Below, piece after piece: positions 48,570 through 60,256 of a DNA stretch of 64,000 bases (positions are counted from its first letter, which is position 1; every line of letters begins with the position of its first letter). The position numbers and the translations under genes were made by a program. The notes under the pieces are model-generated. The model saw only the letters and a program-made list of their open reading frames with translations, did not search any database and was not told where the DNA came from. This DNA is from Lentinula raphanica (lineage: Eukaryota > Basidiomycota > Agaricomycetes > Agaricales > Omphalotaceae). The DNA is taken from contig JANVFP010000038.1 of assembly GCA_027919835.1 (NCBI GenBank), positions 404,521 to 468,520 of the forward strand, given 5' to 3'.

Positions 48570-48870
48570 CCTGCCCTAGCCCCGACATTCAATGATAGAA
48601 TGTCCAATACTTTTTGACCTCGTTCAATATGCGAACATCTCAAGTCATGCCGATCAAGCTCAACCTGCTATCGAAGACTTTAGGGATACAAGGGAAGATT
48701 GGACTTCATCATTTCGTGAGATTTGGCTCAATCAATGTTCAGTTTTCATCAATGACAGTAGGGGGGCGAGTTTCATATATCTCCACTACAGCCTTGACTG
48801 ATTTTGAAGCTATCATCAACAGCAGCGGGAGGTCGACCATAGGCATAGATGACAGCATACGTATTGGTAA
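48570..48870 (+). pseudogene. Decayed fragment of the MYND-family gene
   Basis: The sequence aligns with 23480-23720 of the MYND gene. Shared words include CCTCGTTCA, ATCTCA-GTCATGCCGATC, ATCGAAGA, GGGATACAAG-GAAGATTGG and CATCATTTCGT. Several indels destroy the frame, and the zinc-finger exons are absent or unrecognisable. It stands in the same position relative to the second secreted-protein gene as the intact MYND gene does to the first. Confidence 0.7.
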
Positions 48871-49684
48871 GAACTAGCAGAGATTTGAATAACTTGTTCG
48901 ACTGATAATGAGATGTAGGAAAATTGCCTTGAAAGCAGACTTCGATGTGGTTGGGACCTCATAATCAGGAGACCGCCATGTTCTTCTTGTATCAAGCTTG
49001 TACCTTCGTGGTATAGTCATTGTCTTCTTCTCGCAACCGCAAGCGGAATTGAGAAATGGCACTGAGAGCTGGCCGCAGTATGGATTTCCATCAGTGGTGA
49101 GCTTATTCAGATCTATTTCTTGTAAATCTCGTAGATGTGGATGTATAGCACTGTGCAGAAATTTGTTTTCCATCTTTCATGCTTCTTTCGCGCCTCTGTG
49201 AGACTGTTTTGGGTTTCAACTATTTGAATTTTATCCAAAGGTATGCACCAGAAGCTCTAGTTTTGTTTCTCATTGCTTTGAATCACTTCTTATCGCTCAG
49301 CTCTGAAAGCCTCCTGAAGCCTTCCAACACTTCTCATCACTTCATGAATCTTCAACTTGTCATTTCAACATCCATCTTATCAAAGATTCCTTGGTCATTT
49401 ACACATCTCATTGACTCTCAGTGCCCTGTTGCGGATATCGTCACTCAAACTTCCTTACTTTCAACTTGAACTGCGTTTGACATATGATGTTTTTGCTCTT
49501 ATCGCTTTCCTAGTTGCTGACTCTATGAGCACGGTGTCGGACCTAGCAGTTGATACATAGCAGGGCCAAACGTTTTGGCAGTCACATAAACAGCGCAAAC
49601 CATGATAACAATCCATCAAATACCCATCGATTGAGACATGAGGTGAGGCAGCGATGCGAGGATTAATTGTGCAGCCGCCGATCC
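48871..49684. other. Flank between the two paralogue remnants
   Basis: Corresponds in position to the 23.9-24.5 kb spacer of the first copy. Short unrelated open frames only. Confidence 0.4.
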
Positions 49685-49905
49685 CATAAATCGCTCTGCA
49701 GCTACGTTCAAGGAAACCCTGGTCCCAAACATTCTCTTTCCTTCGACTACCACAATATCACTCCGAAATTCCTCAAGAATTATAGCTCCCGCAGGTGCGC
49801 GGCCCTCGTTGCTTTTAAGATATGATTGCTGATTGTCATCGTGTTAGACTTAGGTTCTAGATTTGCTGGTCATATCCTACGCCAAGTCTCTAGCATCGCC
49901 GAATT

Positions 49906-50684
49906 ATGCAGCTCATACGTTTCGACTTACTACCTCCATCACCATTCCGCCTTCGCCATACCATCTTACTCGCAATGTGCTTGTTGAAAGCTACTGTCAC
50001 TGCTCTTCCTGGCACTGCAGTGCAAGAGCTTGTTCCTCATGACAAACCCCAAGAATACAGTGTGAGCATTTCATACCACATCCCTTGACCATACACTGAT
50101 GATATTGGCACTTAGACCTTTGACTCCAGATACATGCTATCGACCATGATAACCAGGCCGAAAAAGTACTATGCCTCGAGTTCGTGGAGTTCTGACAAGT
50201 AATTTGCTCCCCAGACTCATCGTCGGTGACGTCACAGCATCCAATAGTAAAGTTTATCGACCTCGGTCTCGTCCGCTTTGCCAGTGAAAATGACGGAAAG
50301 GATACGTTGCATACGGTTCAGCAGCACCTTCCAGCCAGTGATCTGGATCCTTGGGAGTATACCGATGAAGTTATAGCCTCTCTGGCCATGTTACTTTCAA
50401 TTCCTGTCGAAACAATGATGACCTGGGAACGAACCATGATCCAAAATACGCCCACAGGTCAGTGATGCTCTAAGTGCTCTGAGTATAATGTACTGAATGA
50501 GGTGCTAGAGTTGAAAATCATGAAACATGTCTCCTTGTCAGGTGCATGCAGGACAGGAGATTTTGACCTTCATGTTGGTGACCGATTTGTGTCGTACAAG
50601 AGCACCCAATGTGCGGTAGGCGGGAGCTGTGAGGTTCAAAAATTCAAAGGAGCGATTGAATACTGTAATTTTCTACTAATATGA
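49906..50684 (+). pseudogene. Truncated second copy of the secreted-protein gene
   Basis: The start at 49906 gives a signal peptide (HTILLAMCLLKATVTALPG) and an AVQELV motif, as in copy 1 (AVQELI). The intron after it keeps near-identical sequence (CCATACACTGATGATATTGG against CCATACACTGACGACATTGG). Later exons keep DPWEYTDEVIASLAMLLS and FDLHVGDRF. The frame ends at TGA 50682-50684, ten bases before the retroelement boundary at 50694, and the C-terminal half of copy 1 has no counterpart. The truncation therefore probably came with the retroelement insertion. Product, if any, would be a short secreted protein. Confidence 0.65.
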
Positions 50685-50693
50685 TGTCATTTA

Positions 50694-52405
50694 TGTAAGG
50701 GCGCTGTTGCGCGGTTTTTCCGCGCAGGCGTGCAATGATCAAAAAGATCAACTTAGACCGTTGCATAGTATCAATAAGGACTGTAGTGAGCCCGAACTAG
50801 CAGTCAAACTTGTATCAGTATAAGCTAGGATACAGATCCTTTGGCAGGATCAGCCATGAATATCCACTTAGAGCTATTGCTCGCACCCTTGGTCGGGGAT
50901 CCTTCAAGAATGCTGACTACTGGTACAAGCACACCAAGGGAATATCGACTTAGTATCAAGATCTGCCGGATCGGCACAACTGAGTTTGGTACTTGGCTGT
51001 GATGACGGAAATTTCACTTGATCTAGCAGATCAGACACGATGAGAACCTATCCGGACGAGTTACCACACGGAAACCCTACGCCAAGTAGCGGAAACCGTC
51101 GGAAACATGATGATCTAGTATTTCCGTGGCAGTACGGGTGAAACCCGCAGCGGAAACACGCATATGTTCAAGTTCTAAACTGGGATATAGCGTATGCTAT
51201 GTACAGCTTTGACCAGCACTCACGGAAACGCGCGGAAACCTACAGAAAACACTTCTGAATCATTTATCTTCGTTGTCCGCTCCAGAGCACCAGGCTATAT
51301 GCATACCGTTCGAAAGCTACGGACCAGACCTACCTGATCCGCGAGATCAACCACTGTTACGAGTCTATCTCATTAACTTGGGGAGACCACTACTATTCCG
51401 CGGAAGCAAATTCGTCGGAAACACTTGAGCAACACAGGCAGGAGCCACTCTGACGAGTTAGGCACCCTAGCATGTGGATGCCGCACAGACCATGGTCGGA
51501 ACTTGCTTGGTCTTCTAGATCTGGCGAAAGTACGACGAAATACGGACAAGTTTCATCTTTTTCTCTGTTTTCCTTACTATTTCCTTGCGTGTTTGTATCG
51601 TTTCAGTCATATTTTACTATTTAAGTGTATATTATCGGACTCTGTCCGTAGAAATAGCTAGATCTACTAGATCAAGGACAAAGACGGGTATCGGACTTTT
51701 TGTAGTGTACTTAAAGACCTGTATCCGCACAAATGAAACAAGTTTCGCGCCCAGATCTCTCTGAACTGGTAATCCTTTTCATCCATACGTGGGAGTAAAG
51801 GCTTCTAAGCCGTACCGGACCTTGCAGATTAAGTGTGTTACTTCATCGCGATAAGCCCGACTTTTGAGTGGTTTGACTTGGTGTCTGTCACTTGTTAGTT
51901 GAAGGTAGACTCCGTTCCGGAGATACAGAGGACTTGGTCTCAGGTTGTGCCGAGTGAACGTACAGAGTTTTGGTGGCTCTGTTCAAGTTGACACGTAGTG
52001 ATTGGTGATCTGCGTGATCTTCGAGGTTTTACTGAGAATAGTGATCAGTACTGCTTCACCCGGGAGCGGAATCGATTGGTCTACCATAACATCTGGTACC
52101 CCATTGCTTTCCGAGCCTAAAAACCCTTATCTGAGTGGAAGCCGTTCAAAACAAACCCCTTAGTCCAGATCTTACAACTGGTATATCCGTGTCACTTCGT
52201 TCTGCTGACCAGTATTGCTGATCTAAAAGATCTTACAAGACTGCGTTCGACTTGAGATATAAGATAGTGCGGAATCTCTGACAACGCCCCACACCTCGCT
52301 ATAAATACAATTTGATTGACGAATCCGTGAAGTCGTACTCTGTGTTCGTGCTAAGTGACCTGTCATAAGGCATTATACTAAGAACCGACTTTATACCTCG
52401 TTATC
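50694..52405 (+). repeat. Probable 5' LTR of the Ty3/Gypsy element
   Basis: The left edge TGTAAGGGCGC follows the truncated gene directly. The stretch is non-coding, rich in CGGAAAC words, and has a TATA box (TATAAATA at 52300-52307) near its right end, fitting a U3/R border. TGGAGCCCACCGCAAGGGG at 52406 could be the primer-binding site. No matching 3' LTR was found in the window, so the LTR call and its right edge are tentative. Confidence 0.4.
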
Positions 52406-52832
52406 TGGAGCCCACCGCAAGGGGTGGAATCTATATTTTGGTCGAACTCGAGAGATCTTCTTGATTTCTCAAAACTACTGCCTTTGATCATTAAAAATAG
52501 CTCCAAGAGCTACTCGGACTTCGAAGAACGCGGGCTCAGCAGATTTCTTTGATCCAGCGATACAAGCTTCAGATCAGCGAAAGCGCGCAACAAAGAAACC
52601 CTCTGTACCTGTTTACGATCCGAGAAACCTCGGAAGAGCGAGTACTAGCAATCCAGATAACGGGAGAGCTGCTAGACCATCTTCGGAACAACCAGTAACG
52701 AAGAGATCTAATGTAGTGCCAGGAAACGGTAGACAGAAGGCAGCTACTGTTGGACCAGATCCGCAATCTAGTTCAGATCCTACATTACAACCTGAACCAT
52801 TTGATTTGATACGACTGTTTTTACCCAACAAT

Positions 52833-54404
52833 ATGTCCGAAGTACAAAACGGAAATGATCAGGGAGCTGCAGGAGCGAATGCTAACGCACCAGCAAACCC
52901 GGCTGCCCAACAAAAACGACCGGAGGATCAACTCGACATCATAAGGATGCTTGGTCCTCCTGAACTGACTCCTGCGGAACAAGCAGAGTATAACAATACC
53001 AAGTTTCCGCTTACTCACAAAACTGCTATGATCCTGGACTTGGCCAATCCGAGCATGATCCCCGAGTGGGTGAGGTTCTGTTTGAACACGTTCCAGGCTA
53101 CAGAAGTTACCTCCGAGAAGGTGAAGATGCAAAAGATCTTTTCTTGGATGACCCTTCAGACCAAGCAGGCTCTCGAGCATCTTCCCGGCGCGCAGGAGGG
53201 AAGGGAAGACGCGGACTGTTTCCTGCGTTCCCTGTGTGAAAGATTCCCGGCATCTCTAGGGAGACCAATGGGTTTGAAGAATACGCTCTTGCAGATCGTA
53301 CAGAACTATGCTCCTTTGGGTGTCCGGGACGGAGATAGGTTGCTTGGATATTGTTTGTTGATGGAGGTAGAAGCCAATAAGTTGTTGAAACCGCCTCCGG
53401 CGATAGGAAACACGGAATTGGTGTCTCTTTTCCTGTCAGCATTCGATGACGAGTTACGGAAAGCTGTGAATCGTAAGGTTCAACAGCAGGTACCTGCTTT
53501 CCGTGTAGAGAAACGTCGGGTCGATGATCCATATCTGTTCATAGAGTACAAGGAAGCAGCAGAGGCCGTAGCAAGGCACCCACCCTTGGAATCGTTGTAC
53601 CGGACGGTAACAAGTCGGGATGGTGTGGTCTTCAATGCGGAAACCCACTCAAGAGGAGGTGTATACGTTCCGATTGGTGGTCCTCCGGTGATCAAAGAAG
53701 AAGTACCGGATCTCTCGCATTTCTTCCGGTCTGCAACTAAGCCCGTTGAAGTCAAACGAGAGGCTTCCGAGGAAACGGAAAGAGCACTAGCTGCGAATAG
53801 GGACCAGTACAGTGTGTTGGTCAAAGATTTGGGAGCACTTAAGGCTACCTACAAAGAGGAACTTGAGACGTTGGCTCAAATGCTGGCTAACATCAAGACC
53901 GGAAATGTTCAACCTGCGCAACGGGTGCAGCCCCATACTGTTGCTTCTGGTAGTAGTAATCCCGGAAACAGTGGGCCTCCCCGCGGAATCATTAACACGA
54001 ATCCGAATAATGCACAAGGTCAAAGGTCTGAGATGTTGTGTTTCCTTTGTTGGGAACCGAACCATATGATGCAAAGTTGTCCAATGTTCTTGGAACTCTT
54101 AGGGAAAGGTTGGATTATGCGTGATCCGCAAGATCCAAAGCGTCTTAAGTTGAAGGATGGGTCTCCACTACCGAACAACTTCGGAAGTGAGAGTAGATAC
54201 CAAAAGATCATGAAATATGGTCAGGCCAAAGGATGGCCCGAGGTTTCGACGATGATGAACGAGATGATCCCGGACAATGAGGATTACTCGGAACAGTTGG
54301 CCGGATCCCCAGCTTGGATGGTCATTGCCAATCTGGCGGAGATGGTGCAAGGGAGATCTAGCAATGGTGTGGCTACGGTATACACGAACGAGTCGGGAAA
54401 CTGA
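52833..54404 (+). CDS. Gag polyprotein with zinc knuckle
   Basis: The ATG at 52833 (MSEVQNGNDQ) is the first in the open frame. The central helical part (IPEWVRFCLNTFQATEVTSE, MTLQTKQALEHLPG) fits a retrotransposon capsid. A Pro/Ser linker and a CCHC knuckle follow (CFLCWEPNHMMQSC, spacing C-x2-C-x4-H-x4-C), for binding RNA. The frame is intact over 523 residues, in contrast to pol. The stop lies nine bases before the next open frame. Confidence 0.8.
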   Translation: MSEVQNGNDQGAAGANANAPANPAAQQKRPEDQLDIIRMLGPPELTPAEQAEYNNTKFPLTHKTAMILDLANPSMIPEWVRFCLNTFQATEVTSEKVKMQKIFSWMTLQTKQALEHLPGAQEGREDADCFLRSLCERFPASLGRPMGLKNTLLQIVQNYAPLGVRDGDRLLGYCLLMEVEANKLLKPPPAIGNTELVSLFLSAFDDELRKAVNRKVQQQVPAFRVEKRRVDDPYLFIEYKEAAEAVARHPPLESLYRTVTSRDGVVFNAETHSRGGVYVPIGGPPVIKEEVPDLSHFFRSATKPVEVKREASEETERALAANRDQYSVLVKDLGALKATYKEELETLAQMLANIKTGNVQPAQRVQPHTVASGSSNPGNSGPPRGIINTNPNNAQGQRSEMLCFLCWEPNHMMQSCPMFLELLGKGWIMRDPQDPKRLKLKDGSPLPNNFGSESRYQKIMKYGQAKGWPEVSTMMNEMIPDNEDYSEQLAGSPAWMVIANLAEMVQGRSSNGVATVYTNESGN

Positions 54405-54412
54405 GGAATCCA

Positions 54413-55699
54413 ATGATTGAGTTGACCTCTGGGCCAAGGACACGGTCTCAGCAACAGGCAACAACTCATGAGGGTGCCCCAAAGCCTAACTCACCAAAAG
54501 CAATACCTGCCGTCAAGAATAAACGCTTTGACGGGGTGCATATACCCATAGATCGAAATAACCCTAGTAAAAACAAAACATCCAAAAAACCGAAGTCCAA
54601 TCCGGACAATTCTACACCTAATCATGACAGATCTGCTGGATCAGACCCCGATTCTTCTCAATCACTGAGGGAAGCTGCTTTGGAAAGGATACAGTCAGTG
54701 ACCATTGACGATTTAACGGATGAGAGTGCTTTAGGCTCGGGACGCGAGCCTGATCAGACAGATCAACGGAAATCGAAGCAAGTACGATTCCGCGATCCGT
54801 CACCTCCTCGTACGGAAAATCCGAGAAGACCATTTGATGATGTCCAGCCCAGAGAAGTTACACCTCACCCTCGAAATCAACCCAAGCCGGAAAAGATACC
54901 TGAATCTAAGGGATCTTCGAAGGCACCAAAATACAGGCTGCAGAATGAACTGTTTACGCCTGGTCTAGAGGAAGAGCTTGCTGACCGGATAGTGCGAAAG
55001 ACGATTGAATTGACTTCTTCCGAAGCTTTACAGCTTTCGAGGAAGATCAGGCAGATCGTAGCACGAAAGATACGGAACAAGCGAGTACTTCCGCAAGATC
55101 GAAAGAAAATGCTGCTGAACTTGGCTGATCAACAAGATCTAGCTACGGAAACACTTTCAAATGATGATTCCAAAGACGAACAAGTCATTTCCATGGATGA
55201 TCTAGCATTACCCGAAGCTTGGGCTTTTGAAAGATTATCTGAGGATCGGGATGGGATGAAAGCAGGAGCGTTTGTTCAAGTAGATCCAGTAGAATCATTC
55301 TTAAGTGATGTAGATGAGAATGATGAACGACGGGGTATGACCATAGTTGCTACCATCGGCAATGGTCTCCGTGCAGTGTGGCCTGTTGTGAATGATCGGG
55401 AAGATCTCGAAGTAGAGAACCTCCTGGACTCAGGATCACAGATAGTCGCAATTGATATGAGCGTGGCGTTAGGCTTAGGTCTAGGTTGGGATCCCGGAAT
55501 CACCATACAGATGCAAAATGTACATGGAGGGATCGCGCGGACCAAAGGTTTAGCCCGAAATGTGCCCTTTCGATTTGGACCAGTCACAGTGTATTTGCAG
55601 TTACATGTTCAAGAAAAGGCTCCCTTCGAAATACTGTTGGGACGTCCGTTTGATGTGTTAACTGAGAGTGTCATTCAGACTTTTGGATCGGGTGATTAG
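54413..55699 (+). CDS. Retroelement aspartic protease region
   Basis: A long, highly charged N-terminal part leads into an aspartic protease fold: LLDSGSQIVAIDMSVA carries the DSG active site, and ILLGRPFDVL is the usual second motif. It ends at TAG 55697-55699. Beyond that stop, the same frame continues sensibly (ELTITDPNTGKWY), so the TAG looks like a mutated CAG (Gln), i.e. a C-to-T change. Confidence 0.75.
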   Translation: MIELTSGPRTRSQQQATTHEGAPKPNSPKAIPAVKNKRFDGVHIPIDRNNPSKNKTSKKPKSNPDNSTPNHDRSAGSDPDSSQSLREAALERIQSVTIDDLTDESALGSGREPDQTDQRKSKQVRFRDPSPPRTENPRRPFDDVQPREVTPHPRNQPKPEKIPESKGSSKAPKYRLQNELFTPGLEEELADRIVRKTIELTSSEALQLSRKIRQIVARKIRNKRVLPQDRKKMLLNLADQQDLATETLSNDDSKDEQVISMDDLALPEAWAFERLSEDRDGMKAGAFVQVDPVESFLSDVDENDERRGMTIVATIGNGLRAVWPVVNDREDLEVENLLDSGSQIVAIDMSVALGLGLGWDPGITIQMQNVHGGIARTKGLARNVPFRFGPVTVYLQLHVQEKAPFEILLGRPFDVLTESVIQTFGSGD

Positions 55700-55731
55700 G
55701 AACTTACGATTACGGATCCGAATACTGGAAA

Positions 55732-57678
55732 ATGGTATACCATGGGTACATATCCGAAAGGACATGGACCGAGAGCACCAAGAAAGGTGGTGGAACGAAA
55801 AGTATCACAACCGACTCAACAGTTGCAACCCGAATCAAGACGGGAAGACACTCACAAGGAGGCAGAGAAAGTTCCACAACCAAATTTTTGAATAACCTCT
55901 GGGATCTGAGTAGCGACCAGGGAGAGGTAGAAATCGCTCTTAGTGGGTACTGGGATGCTCAAGCGGAGGAAGTGGTTATAGAGTCGAATCAGGTAAAACG
56001 AGGTACCTTCTCTGATGAAGAATTAGCGGACGTGTATGTACAATGCTGTCTGCCAACGATCGAGAAGTCGCACCCCGGAAATGCCAAAACCATATCACTA
56101 TACCTGAACAAAGGTGTAGATCATCAACAAAATCGTGTGATCAACCCATGGAAGGAAGGATTTAGAGCTGATCCGACCGTTGAGGACCTGAAGGAGACCT
56201 TTTACCAGTCCATGACAAAGGACGTTAGGTGGAAAGACTTACACGGGTTAACTCGTCCATATGATAACACGGAAGATCTACCAGATCAAGTAGATCAAGC
56301 AAAAGATGCGGAATTGTCTTCAATGACCCAAGATTTGGAGGCTGCGATGCATCGTGTTAAGCTCTGGGAACTGAAGAACGAGACGATTGATCAGCATATA
56401 TGTGCATATAATGATGTGTTTTTGCCAGATCAGCCAGTTTCGGTCTTTGGTTCTCGAAAATATAAGCCTGTAGCGGTGAAAGTTCGCCCTGTCAAGGCTG
56501 ATTTACCGGAAGAATTCCGTGTGCGGAGACATATTTACGGGGATCCTTTGGCTGATCTACCAGATCTACCAACTCATCCTCCGGAATTCACGCCGGGTAT
56601 TTGGTATACGCAAGAACAGAAAGAGATCATCGAGAAAAACCATGCGGAAGGTTTCCTTACGGACGAGGAAATGAAGCTAGTTCATCATATGATGAAGGTG
56701 CAGGAAATGGGTTTTGCTTGGGAAGCTTCCGAGGGCGGAACATTCAGAGAGGACTTCTTTCCTCCTGTGAAAATTCCGGTCATACCTCATGAGCCCTGGG
56801 TCGAACGAAATATTCCAATTCCTCCCAGAATCTTCGAAAAGGTTTGTAAGATCATCAAGGATAAGATTGATGCTGGAGTTTATGAACCATCTTGCTCGAG
56901 TTATCGTTTGAAATGGTTTTGTGTGGTCAAGAAGGATGGAACGAGTCTTCGTTTAGTACATAGTTTGGAACCCTTGAACAAGGTGACCATTCAACACTCC
57001 GGGATTCCTCCTGCTACCGCGGATATTGCTCGTCATTTTGCGGGTCGTGCCTGTGGTGGTTTGTTGGATATCTATGTGGGTTATGATGAACGACCACTCG
57101 ATGTTAGTTCGCGAGATCTGACTACATTCCAAACTCCGTACGGACCACACCGTCTCGTAAAGTTGCCTATGGGTTGGACGAACTCTGTTCCGATATTCCA
57201 TGACAATGTAACTTACATGATGCGAGATGAGATTCCGGAATATACTATTCCATACATCGATGATGTTCCTATCAGAGGCCCCGGGACTCGTTATGAATTA
57301 CCGGGTGGCAGATACGAAACTATCCCTGAAAATCCGTTGATCAGACGATTTGTCTGGGAGCATCTCCAAAATGTGAACCGAATCATTCAGCGGATGCGGT
57401 ATTGCGGCGGCACCTTCTCGGGACCTAAAGCATTCCTGTGTTGCGCTGAAACTGTAGTGGTTGGACACCGTTGCACGTACGAAGGACAGAAACCGGAAGA
57501 TAGAATCGCAACTACGGTTCTAACTTGGCCTCCGTGCTCTTCTAAGACACAGGTCCGAGCCTTTCTGGGAACTGTTGGTCAGCTCCGGATGTTCATTCAC
57601 AATTACGCTAAGAAAGCCTCACCTTTGACCAAATTAACGCGAATATTCCGTTTGAGTGGAAGGATGAGCATGTCATAG
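55732..57678 (+). pseudogene. Reverse transcriptase region, frame broken at the 3' end
   Basis: The reverse transcriptase domain includes YRLKWFCVVKKDG, LPMGWTNSVPIFHDNV and the catalytic YIDD in IPYIDDVPIRGP. The connection toward RNase H (VRAFLGTVGQLRMFI) is present. The reading frame shifts near 57643 and again near 57705, after which the next domain resumes in another frame. The polymerase core residues are kept, but the polyprotein cannot be made in one piece. Confidence 0.8.
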
Positions 57679-57705
57679 CTATGGACCTGTTGAAAGACGG
57701 GTCCG

Positions 57706-58510
57706 TAATGCACCAGCCTTAAGAGTCATAGTATATGACTGGGAAACGCACTTAGCAGTGGATAGTTCTTACATGGGTACGGGATTTTACATCTATCAGA
57801 TTGATCCTGTAGATCAGACGAAGATTTACTATAATTACTTCGGATCCATCCCGTATAATGAACGTGAAGCTCGGTTTTCTCAATCTAAGCGTGAACTCTA
57901 TGGTTTGAAGGTTGCTCTCCGAGCAACACACTATCTTCTTTATGGATGTCGGAAACTCACGGTGGAAACGGATGCTAGCTATATTCAAGGAATGCTTGAA
58001 AATCCGAGTAGTGGTCCAAACGCTACGATCAACCGTTGGATTGAAGATATCCGTAAATTCCATTTCGATTTGATTCATGTCAAAGGAGCAACCTTTGGAC
58101 CTGATGGTTTGTCTCGAAGACCTCCGGGAGGTTGGACTACCCCTCGTCGGGAAACCGAAGAGGATCTAGCAGAAGATGCAGATGACTCCAACAACGTTAG
58201 GTTCTTCAAAGCGGACGAAGCGGACGATCCATTGCCCTTTGAATCATTCAAAGATCATATAGATCCCCGGACAGGATACTTCTGCGAGACCATTGAAGAT
58301 GAGTTTGCGGAAGATCTTCAAGTTGCCCGGGAGGAAGAGATCCAGCATGCATTCCTCAAAGAACGTTTAGAGGGCCTCTCAGGGAATGCCCTTTGGACCT
58401 CTCCAGTTTTCTCTGGCCAGATATACTGGCCGGATCCCCCGACAATGCTACTTGGGGACCTGATCACAAATATCCGATATCTCATAGATCGGATGGCGGA
58501 AATCGTCTAG
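57706..58510 (+). pseudogene. RNase H region of pol
   Basis: AVDSSYMGTGFYI, SKRELYGLK and VETDASYIQGML give the Asp, Glu and Asp of a retroelement RNase H. The frame is entered only after the second frameshift and closes with TAG at 58508-58510, where the next coding frame is different. Confidence 0.75.
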
Positions 58511-60045
58511 ATCAGCAGTTACCGGAAATCCGAGCATGGCTTAAGGACCCGAATGCTGAGCAATTCGCGAAGTTGGACAAGAGACAACGAGCGGAAATGG
58601 ACCGGAAAACACTGTCCTTTTCAATAGACTCGGAAGGTCGACTGTTCCATCGGAAACCATCCACAGATCAACTGCGTTTAGTGGTTGAACCGGAAAAACG
58701 AATGTATCTATTGCACAGTGCTCATGATGCTTTAGGACACAAGGGTACATATGCTACGAAAGACTTCTTAGAAAAGAGGTTTTGGTGGCCTGATCTGGAG
58801 AAAGACGTGGAGTGGTATGTGAAAACATGTCAAGCCTGCCAAGATCGACTTAGGTCTTTGGTACGGATCCCTCCAACGGTGACCTTCACGCCATCCTTGT
58901 TCCAAAAGATACATATCGATACGATGGTTATGTCTCCGGCCAGTAATGGTTGCAGATATATCGTTCACGGAAGGGATTCATTGTCGAGTTGGTCGGAAGC
59001 TAGGGCACTGAGAGTTGAAAACGCGAGATCACTCGCGGAATGGTTCTTTGAAGACATCATATGTAGTTGTGCACCACAGATGAAGCTTATGTTGCGATGG
59101 CTCGAACAGAAATACGGGATCCGTGGAATACAGATATCGCCTTAAATTCACAAGCTAACAGAAAGATTGAGCGTGCTCACTTTGATCTGAGACAAGCACT
59201 TGCGAAAGCGTGTGCGGGAGATCTGTCAAAATGGTACTACTTCTTGAAACCATACTTTGGGCTGATCGTATTACTGCACGGAGAGGTTTAGGCTGTTTCC
59301 CATACTTCGTAGCTACCGGTACGGAACCTCTGCTACCTTTCGATATTGTTGAATCTACATATTTGGTCAATCCACCAAATCGAATACTATCACGGGAAGA
59401 GTTACTGGGCTTCCGGGCTCAGCTCTTTCCAAACACCGTTCCTTCGTCGAGAACATGAAATCACGGATCGACGAGAACAAACGTCGAGAAGCGAGAGTTT
59501 TCGAGGAAAAGTACAAGTACACCATTAAGGACTGGGATTTCAAGCCGGGTACCTTAGTACAAGTAAGGAACACCGCCATCGAGAAGAATTTGGATCGGAA
59601 AATGTACCTTCGATACTGTGGACCTATGGTTGTCATCCGGAGAACACGAGGAGGCGCATATATCATAGCGGAAATGGATGGCACTGTGCTTAAAGACAAA
59701 GTGGGTGCTTTCCGTGTGATCCCGCATCATGCTCGTTACGAACCGATTGAACTGCCGGAAAATATACATGATCTGATAGATCTGTCGCCTGAGCAGTTAG
59801 AATCTATGGTACAGGATGAGGAAGACGAACCTGAGGAAGTGGAGGACTTTATTTTCAGTACTGTCCCTCGAATAAACATTTCCGGTGATGATCAGTCGAA
59901 TTCCGTTGAACCACCACTGGTTCCGCCTGTTGAACAGCTTGATCCGGAGGATCTGAAGGCTGCTGAGTCCGAAGATCAAGAGGAAGAGGCGAATCCGTCT
60001 CTACCGAATGGTCCACGACGAAGTGGTCGTCGGAAATCTTTCTAA
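58511..60045 (+). pseudogene. Integrase region of pol, deleted and frameshifted
   Basis: The HHCC zinc-binding part is clear (HSAHDALGHKGTY...CQACQ). The catalytic core begins at IHIDTMVMSP, but between WFFEDIIC and PQMKLMLRW a segment that would hold the second catalytic Asp is missing. A frameshift follows at about 59110-59150, with the core's Glu (KIERAHFDLRQAL) in another frame. The C-terminal part (59455-60045) has WDFKPGTLVQVRNT and RYCGPMVVIRRT, a GPY/F-type region, and an acidic tail. It cannot be functional. Confidence 0.78.
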
Positions 60046-60070
60046 ACATGCCTGATCCAACAGATCAGTT

Positions 60071-60083
60071 AGTTTGGGGGAGT
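60071..60083 (+). promoter_or_regulatory. Polypurine-tract-like sequence, copy 1
   Basis: TAGTTTGGGGGAG lies just after pol, where the primer for plus-strand synthesis is expected. The same 13 bases recur at about 62361-62373, on the other side of the antisense gene. Confidence 0.5.
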
Positions 60084-60256
60084 TTCCGCGATGTTTCAAC
60101 TTATTCTATCTCAATAATCACTCGAGGAATTTAGTTGCCACTGGATTACCTCAAAAACTACCAATGATACTTGACTTGACAAAAGTACAGGTATAAAAAT
60201 AGGCGACAGGGCAGAATGAACGATGATCTAGATGGTCAGCCTCGATAAGCACTTGC

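Noticed and set aside
53107..53824. Minus-strand frames within gag
   Set aside because: Shadows of the intact gag frame. They lack the features of the true antisense genes further right.
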